Shown: positions 7,991 to 13,715 of the stretch, in pieces
Layout: each line of letters starts with the position of its first letter
Numbering within the stretch: the first letter of the stretch is position 1
Assembly: GCA_026770585.1 (NCBI GenBank)
Contig: MU646409.1
Coordinates: 253,474-271,812 of the forward strand
From: Baffinella frigidus
Taxonomy: Eukaryota > Cryptophyceae > Cryptomonadales > Baffinellaceae
Reading direction: 5' to 3'
Length of the DNA: 18,339 nt
The notes under the pieces: generated by a model
Told to the model about the DNA's origin: nothing
Seen by the model: only the letters and a program-made list of their open reading frames with translations
Database searches by the model: none
Made by a program: the position numbers and the translations under genes

Positions 7991-8309
7991 GGAGTTTATG
8001 ACAGCGCATGTCACGCCACGTCCCGCTTCCTCCAAGTACCTACTTCAATCAAGCAAGCGGCCAGTGTCTTCAACGTGCGCCTCTGCGTCTTCTTCTTCTG
8101 TAGGACCTTGAGTCACCGCCGCAGTCGCTTTACAGCAACTGTTGCGGAGAACTTCGATCCAGATTTCCCTCAATCTTGAAAATCGTTTTGGCCGTTAATC
8201 CACCGACGAACTTCCATGTGAGGCACGGTGTTCTGAGCCCTGTGCACACCTAGCTGACAGCTAGCCGCCCGCGGACACCTTCCCCAGAGCTGCGAGCCGG
8301 GGATTCGAA
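7991..8309. other. Non-repeat island, possible minus-strand exon
   Basis: Unique sequence of about 320 bp. One minus frame reads RLREIWIEVLRNSCCK and then an acidic end TEEEDAEAHVEDTGRLLD before a stop near 8045. It looks more protein-like than its neighbours but matches no family I know. The tetramer TAGC is repeated in CTAGCTGACAGCTAGC near 8255. Confidence 0.2.
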
Positions 8310-8830
8310 TTTAGATTTTAGGTTTCAGGTTTTAAGGCTTTAGGGGTTAGGTGTTGTAAAGCGTAATGTTCAGTGTTCAGGGTTTGGGTTTTCGGTCAGG
8401 GGGTTGGGAGTAGGAATGGGAATTTAGGGTCCAGGGTTCATGATTGCGGATTTACGTTTTTTGTTTTAGAATCTAAGGTTGAGGGTTCTGGATTTCGGGT
8501 TGAAGGTGCAATGTAGGTTTCAGTGTGTAGCATTTGAGTTGTTTGGTGTAAGGGTTTGGAGTTTCAGGTTTGGGGTTCACACTTCGAGTCTAGGGTTTGG
8601 GTTTTAGGTTTTGTGGTTAAGGGTTTATTGTTTGTTTAGGGGTTAGGATTGAAGGCTTCGGGATTTTTGGGGTTTAGCGATTAGGGTTTTGGGCGTAAGG
8701 TTCAGGGGTTTGGGTTGAGGATTCAGTGTTTAGTGTTCAGGGTTAGAGTTTAGGGTTTTGGATTTGGGTTTTGGGTTTTGGGTGTAGGGGTAGGGTGTAG
8801 GGTTCATGGTTAAGGGGTAAAAGTGTAGTG
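8310..8830 (+). repeat. Degenerate telomere-like tract
   Basis: About 520 bp of heptamer variants, more diverged than the tract at 7285-7990. G-rich on plus. Confidence 0.87.
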
Positions 8831-9081
8831 ATATGGTACAGATGTTTTTTTGAGCGGCCTGATGCAAATAACCTGTACAAACGGTCATCTCAAGCCTGAT
8901 TTTTTCCCATTTTTTCGCGGGGTCCAGGCGAAGGGGAGGAGGGGGGGGTGTCAGTTGAGGTGCGGGGAGTGGAGGGGCGCCATGCGGGGCGCCGTGGGCT
9001 AAAAACAAATGAGCAAACACAACATTGAAAAAAAATCGTAAAGCAAAGAGACTTAATTTTTGGGCCCTCAATTTTTTTGAG
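8831..9081. other. Non-repeat spacer
   Basis: Contains a GGGGAGGAGGGGGGGG run near 8935-8950 and T-rich stretches. Frames on the minus strand are proline-rich translation of the G run. No gene recognised. Confidence 0.4.
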
Positions 9082-9158
9082 GTTGTAGGGTTCAGGGTTC
9101 ATAGTTTTGTGTTTCGGGGCTGGTGTTTCTGGGTAGGGGTTTTGGGTTTTAGGTCAGG
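9082..9158 (+). repeat. Short telomere-like tract
   Basis: GGGTTCAGGGTTC and related variants; G-rich on plus. Confidence 0.7.
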
Positions 9159-9160
9159 GA

Positions 9161-9301
9161 TTACCATGCGCATGATGTCTTGTCGCTTTCTTGGCCTCCT
9201 GCACCACGCGGCACCTCGCTCTTGACCCACCACTGGAACCACTTCGCGTCCACCCTCGTAACCAATCTGGCCTGGAAGGTCGCGCTCTTGAAGAAATTTT
9301 C
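9161..9301 (-). CDS. Possible unrecognised exon, tryptophan-rich
   Basis: One minus frame lacking a start codon reads FFKSATFQARLVTRVDAKWF, then QWWVKSEVPRG, and stops at TAA 9161-9163. The mix of residues (K/R/E/D with WF.WW) looks like real protein rather than repeat. An acceptor TTCAAG could precede the SATF part, and a GTGCCG donor could follow WVKSE. A second minus piece near 9490-9555 (KASFRPQARKPLHVRFS, then GTTGAG) might be a preceding exon. I cannot assign a family. Confidence 0.28.
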   Translation of the reverse strand, partial: ENFFKSATFQARLVTRVDAKWFQWWVKSEVPRGAGGQESDKTSCAW

Positions 9302-10134
9302 CGCAGAGTGGGGATGACACTACATCACTGGCACTTTCACGGAGAGGCTGATTGCCAGAGGAAAAGATGTGAGGGGGGTTCTATTCAACCCACCCCTCTA
9401 AATACACATAGTTGATCAGGATGTGAGGCGCGCGAACGGAGAGTGTTCATTGGTTCACAGGCCAAGTTCAGCACCGATTTGGTAGTGAGTTACTCAACAG
9501 AGAAACGCACGTGGAGGGGCTTGCGCGCCTGAGGGCGGAACGACGCCTTCTGGTGTAGATTCGATTGATCACATGCCACGCCAGAGGAAAGCTCGGGCTG
9601 AGTGCCAGCAGGTAGAGATGGACGGACAAAACCAAAGCAACGCTGATGGATTGCATGCCACGCCCGGGAAAAGACCGGACCCAGCGAAGGGAGAGACGGT
9701 GCAGGAATCCGAGTACACCTGGTTACCTGGGACCAGGCACAACAAAAAAACATGCTCGCGCAAAGCCCAGCCTCGGAGGGTGGAGACAGGTGAAGGCACT
9801 GCCGGCATACGCCAGTGCAGCAAGAACCGCCTTGGCTACAGGAGGGTGCCCTCCGCGAAACTGATCAGGAAGGTTAGGATTTGGTGCTTTGTATTACACT
9901 CACATCGCCTCTTCCCCGCACCTCAGAGATCATCTGCGTCTGAGATCCGGCCCAACTTGCTGGGGTCATGGCCGCCCCTTTGCGCTTTCTGTCTTCCTGC
10001 GCCTCTCTCCCCGTCGAACGACGCCGCCCCCTCTTCCGACCCTCCCCCCTCCCAGGCCCATCAATTGTGATTCACCGAGAAACAGACCGGTCAGTCGCTT
10101 CGAATGTTCTAGAACATGCAAAATAATTTGCAGT
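9302..10134. other. Intergenic, no gene recognised
   Basis: An approximate 82-bp tandem duplication covers about 9560-9690 (CATGCCACGCC at 9572 and 9654). Overlapping frames up to 165 residues on plus and 87 on minus show no domain. Confidence 0.45.
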
Positions 10135-10421
10135 TACAGGTGTAGTAAACTAGACGATAGATGCTGCCATCCAGGGGTGTGTGGTAAAGTGCAACTCGTG
10201 GACTTGGGAATCGGTGGGATGCTTCCAAACCGGGGTCCGTGCGACCCCTTCTGTGCGCCCCATGTTCACTTTACCACACAGCCAAGTCACGATCCATATC
10301 TCACATCCCGCCTCCTCGTCGCACGGACGCGTCGGCTCATTCACGACTCTTGTGACATGTTGTGAGCGCATCCCCCGTCCTTGGAGGTCCTGAAGGAGGC
10401 ATTTTACCACACACCCCTGTA
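10135..10421. mobile_element. 287-bp TIR element with TACAGG tips
   Basis: The right end at 10399-10421, reverse-complemented, reads TACAGGGGTGTGTGGTAAAA. The left end has two candidates: TACAGGTGTAGTAAA at 10135, and CAGGGGTGTGTGGTAAAGTG at 10172-10191, which pairs better (20 of 21). An inner inverted copy CACTTTACCACACAG lies at 10267-10281. TA is present at the outermost ends. It has no coding capacity. The tips resemble those at 6078/7264 and 598/718, so the same kind of transposase may have moved all three. Confidence 0.65.
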
Positions 10422-10723
10422 ACCTCTTCCCCGACGAGAAACAAGACCCCGAGCCAAATATTGTTCTTCTTTCGATCGCTGTTGCACGTCCCTTATCTTT
10501 TGTTCTTGTTCAAAACATTTATCGTGAAAACGGTGTGTTTATGTGACAGATGCGACCCCCCAGTTTCTCGTTTACACCAAAGCCATTTTCACCTGGTCAA
10601 ACAAGATGAAAACCTCATCCGATTGAAGGACGCACAAACAAAGGGGTATTGTTATGTGTCCGTAAGACACACTCAACCTTTTGCACAAGGTGTGCGTTTT
10701 GCGCTGGTTTGAGATGGAGCACG

Positions 10724-10737
10724 TACGAAGCTTCGTA
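10724..10737. promoter_or_regulatory. TACGAAGCTTCGTA palindrome upstream of paralog B
   Basis: A perfect 14-base palindrome 182 bp upstream of the paralog B start, similar in its outer TACGA/TCGTA half-sites to those upstream of paralog A. Confidence 0.3.
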
Positions 10738-10796
10738 GGCGGCCGTGATTGAACCGACCGTCGAATATTTGATGCCCACACGCCCAACTCAGCTCT

Positions 10797-10918
10797 CCCC
10801 TGACACGATATCTCAGAACTCCCTGCTCGCAAGCCGCGAACCTCAGCACGCAAGGCGCACTCCACGCGGTCAACACTGCACGGCGCACTGGCGGTCGCAC
10901 AGCGTCTCCGCCGACACA
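10797..10918 (+). promoter_or_regulatory. Leader conserved between the two RWP-RK paralogs
   Basis: Counterpart of 3154-3242. It holds the same ordered blocks plus an insertion of about 22 bp around 10871-10892. The frame stays open upstream to 10745, but the block GAACCTCAGCACGCAAG is read as EPQHAR here and NLSTQ in paralog A, so the region is unlikely to be translated. Confidence 0.6.
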
Positions 10919-11965
10919 ATGGCCGACACCAACTGGCTCGACGCATCGTCGACCATGTTCAACGACCCGGCTAGTGCTGATCCATTTGCAGCAGAGGTGG
11001 ATCTTGCAACCACCCCCGCCCAAGACTGGTTGACGACTACGGGACTCGACGACTCCGCTGTCCTTCTGCGGGCTGCGTCGTGTTCCGCCGCGGCCCACGA
11101 GTACTCCTTCGGAGACTCCGCCGGGCTTTCAAGGGCTGCCTCGTGCTCCACCGCGGACCTCAAATCCTCCTCCACTCTGGATGGCTCCAGCACCGTTTCT
11201 GCGGGCAACACGCCAGACAGCTTTCGCGCGGCGCTGGGCACAGGAACCCCTGCGAAGGGGGCGGCGCGAAGCCGGGCTGTTTTTGTGGATCGCTCGATTC
11301 TCGACAGCATGATGCACCTCCCGCGCGACAAGGCGGCCGAGTCGCTCGGGCTGTGCGCAACAACCTTTAAAAAGGTGTGTCGGCGCGCTGGGCTGCAAGG
11401 GTGGCCGTACAGGCGTCCGCTGCTGGGCGCGATCCAGGAGAGTGCTGCGTCCATGCCGTTGTCCAGGGATTCCTCCTTCACCTCCCAGGAGGTGGGTGCA
11501 GCCATGTCGTTCTCTTGGGGCGGTTCCCGCCAACACTCGCCAAATCAACAGTCGTCTCCACTCATGGCCCGCACCCCTTCTGCGCCCGAGCGCTGGATCT
11601 CCGGACCGGCCGCCGATGACACTTTCCAGCGCACGTTGTCGCAACCCACGGCGGTCCGTTCCTACATGGCCTTCTCCTCCGCGTTCTCCACCACCGCCTC
11701 CAACGGCGCCACGAGCTGCCTCGACGCCCTACGAAGCTCTTCCGCTGCGTCGCAGAGGAGCGCCCCGGAGGGTATCCCCTTTACTTCATTACAGGTGTCC
11801 TCCGCGCTCTCCGCCAGCGCGCTGGCGGCCGCGGAGGGGGCAGAGCGGAGCTGCCATGTGGTGGACGCTGTCATGGACTACCTCGACAATTTGTCTTCGG
11901 GCAACGGGGCGTTCTACTACGGCGAGCTTGAGGCGGTTATCGACAGCTTTGACGAAGAGGGCTGA
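10919..11965 (+). CDS. RWP-RK-like transcription factor, paralog B (intronless, 348 aa)
   Basis: Close paralog of the gene at 1987-3153, oriented away from it about 7.8 kb apart. From MADTNWLDAS it has 348 residues. The domain at about 123-175 reads LPRDKAAESLGLCATTFKKV and CRRAGLQGWPYRRP; the signature is GWPYRR at 161-166 instead of RWPYRK. The N-terminus shares MFNDPA, DPFAAEVDLATTPAQDW and two RAASCS repeats (51-56, 72-77); paralog A has three. MSFSWGGS and the C-terminal VDAVMDYL...GELEAV are also kept. The conserved blocks outside the domain suggest both proteins are still under selection. After the stop there is little similarity to paralog A. AATAAA lies at 12155-12160 (190 nt downstream). 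It is likely nuclear; targets are unknown. Confidence 0.87.
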   Translation: MADTNWLDASSTMFNDPASADPFAAEVDLATTPAQDWLTTTGLDDSAVLLRAASCSAAAHEYSFGDSAGLSRAASCSTADLKSSSTLDGSSTVSAGNTPDSFRAALGTGTPAKGAARSRAVFVDRSILDSMMHLPRDKAAESLGLCATTFKKVCRRAGLQGWPYRRPLLGAIQESAASMPLSRDSSFTSQEVGAAMSFSWGGSRQHSPNQQSSPLMARTPSAPERWISGPAADDTFQRTLSQPTAVRSYMAFSSAFSTTASNGATSCLDALRSSSAASQRSAPEGIPFTSLQVSSALSASALAAAEGAERSCHVVDAVMDYLDNLSSGNGAFYYGELEAVIDSFDEEG

Positions 11966-12193
11966 TACACCACAGGATCACACGCCGTGCATTGTAGGGC
12001 GTTCTTTCGTGCTCGCAGCCGCCGAAAAATAGTTTAGGTGGACTGTATCCGTGAAGCTCCCGATGGCCAGTCGGGGGCGAGGTGAGTCACAGGACGTAGG
12101 TTGTCAGTAGGACATGGGAGGCAGTAGCTCTGGGCTCAAGGTTCAAAGACTGTGAATAAACGGTTCATGACGTGCAGTACACACCTCACTGTG

Positions 12194-12353
12194 TACAGGG
12201 TTACCTCCACAAGCAACTGCCCCCCCCCCTTGGACCACCATGAGGCCCTAGCTATCTAGAAGCTAGGCATAGTCCTACTGTAGGGTCGTAGAAGGAGGTG
12301 ATTTCTTATGGGCTAGGTACAGGGGTGTTTTTTATGAGCGAGGTACCCCTGTA
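12194..12353. mobile_element. MITE with TACAGG tips (family 1, copy 2), possibly nested
   Basis: The left tip is TACAGGGTTACCTCCACAAG; the right tip, reverse-complemented, is TACAGGGGTACCTCGCTCAT. A C10 run and the block TGTAGGGTCGTAG match the element at 598-718. Near the right end a second tip-like block (TTCTTATGGGCTAGG then TACAGGGG, 12303-12325) precedes the true end, and another TACCCCTG lies just outside at 12362. A repeated end or nested insertion would explain this. The element sits about 230 bp after the stop codon of paralog B. Confidence 0.7.
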
Positions 12354-12590
12354 CTGACAGGTACCCCTGCACGTGGCTGCGTGTTTGGGAACTCCACGCC
12401 TCCACGAGACCGTCACGTTGATGCAGGATGTGACAGGACAGCGTCTGGTGAGAAGCATGCGTAGCCACCGCCACTCAAAAACCAACCGGGGGGCCTTCTC
12501 GAAGTCTGGTCCGCCGCCTACGGTAGAGCAATACTTGGTCTTTGAGAACACCCTTGCTCGAGGGTTCGTTGGTCGTCGCGTTCTGAGATC

Positions 12591-12644
12591 AGTACCAGAG
12601 GGTTAACTATTGTAAACGCAAGATTTAGTTAACCCTCTGGTACT
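12591..12644. repeat. Perfect 18-bp inverted repeat (hairpin)
   Basis: AGTACCAGAGGGTTAACT at 12591-12608 and its exact reverse complement at 12627-12644, with an 18-nt loop. Perfect pairing suggests a young foldback or a maintained structure. Confidence 0.92.
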
Positions 12645-12646
12645 AA

Positions 12647-12976
12647 ATCAAGAACACGCAGGGGTCGAATCCGTTTCGTGTTCTTGCGTTACGGGTTCTT
12701 GTTCACGCCTGCAGGTACCTGCAGGCCCATTTCGATGGCACGGAATTGGACAGGAACACGTACACAGTGGGCTCCGCACATCATGTCCATCTACCCCCCC
12801 GCTACAAACCTCATCCATTGCTGGTCGAAACACCCTTCGAAGCCCACTGTGTGGTACACGCGGCGTGGCACGGATTTCCAGTAACGCCTGTACTGAATTC
12901 TGTACTGTCGAAGCAGCAGGCGAAGTGCACCCCCCCCCCTGCAAGTCGACAGCCCCCCCTCACTGAGGGGACCTAG
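12647..12976 (+). CDS. Unrecognised open frame, possible exon
   Basis: Open from just after a TAA (12644-12646) to TAG 12974-12976, without an ATG. It reads through VLVHACRYLQAHFDGTELDR, then TVGSAHHVHLPPRYKPHPLL, then ETPFEAHCVVHAAWHGFPV. The residue mix is protein-like up to about 12910, after which a C10 run gives prolines. A perfect palindrome (12708-12725) lies inside it. I recognise no domain. It could be an exon, a relic of a transposon gene, or chance. Confidence 0.27.
   Translation: MKNTQGSNPFRVLALRVLVHACRYLQAHFDGTELDRNTYTVGSAHHVHLPPRYKPHPLLVETPFEAHCVVHAAWHGFPVTPVLNSVLSKQQAKCTPPPASRQPPLTEGT
12708..12725. repeat. Perfect 18-bp palindrome CCTGCAGGTACCTGCAGG
   Basis: Self-complementary without a spacer. 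No function is evident. Confidence 0.9.
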
Positions 12977-13000
12977 TCCGGGACGAGCCCGCCTCGGGAC
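12969..13000 (+). repeat. Dispersed GAGCCCGCCTCGGG repeat, copy
   Basis: Matches the reverse complement of 13891-13922 at about 27 of 31 positions. Related to 72-108 and 1197-1230. Confidence 0.6.
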
Positions 13001-13107
13001 GTTGGGGCCACTGCTCAGAAGGCAACACGTAGGAGCCTAGGACCTGTGGAGAGTCAAATAAGACCTCCCTGGCTACTTGAGGGATGTGCCGACTAGGCCA
13101 ACGTCGG

Positions 13108-13195
13108 ACCACCGTAGGGCCCTGTGCATGGGCGCACTGTAGGGTCCTAGGGGGAGGCAGTTTGGTATGAGCGAGGTAGGCCTGTGCGGTGCTTG
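13108..13195 (-). mobile_element. Truncated MITE of the TACAGG family (copy 3) in the GME 3' region
   Basis: The minus strand begins ACAGGCCTACCTCGCTCATA six bases after the GME stop codon, followed by the blocks CCTAGGACCCTACAG and GGGCCCTACGGTGGTCC. No second terminal repeat is visible, so it is truncated. If the gene is transcribed, this repeat is in its 3' UTR. Confidence 0.65.
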
Positions 13196-13200
13196 ACGAC

Positions 13201-13510
13201 TTAGTCGGCGCCGCGGAGGTCACCGACCTTGGTGGCAGCCTGGGTGGTGACCACCTTGGAGGATGCCCAGTCGTCGGTGCACCCCTCGGCCTGCTTCTCC
13301 TTGATCCGATCCAGGATCCACGGCGCCGTCCGCTCCAGGCCCGACTGGTGTCCGTGCGTGCGTCACTCGTCAGCGAGCGAGAGCGAGCGAGCGAGAGAGA
13401 GGGAGGGAGAGGGGGAGAGGGGGGGGAGGGGAGACACAGCGCGAGAGAGCGAGAGAGCGAGAGAGCGAGAGAACGAGGGACAGGGAGAGAGACGATTCAG
13501 GGTTGCCGGT

Positions 13511-13570
<60 letters not shown>

Positions 13571-13684
13571 TGTTGAGGGTTGAGGGTTGAGGGTTGAGTG
13601 TTGAGTGTTAAGGGTTGAGAACTGGAGTTGATGGTTGATGGTTGATGGTTGATGGTTGATGGTTGATGGTTGATGGTTGATGGT

Positions 13685-13715
<31 letters not shown>

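Noticed and set aside
8290-8310. tRNA T-arm-like GGGATTCGAATTT
   Set aside because: No pairing stem and no acceptor, D or anticodon arms around it. No tRNA was found elsewhere in the window either.
9573-10070. 165-residue plus frame
   Set aside because: Covers a local tandem duplication and ends in a C-rich stretch; no domain.
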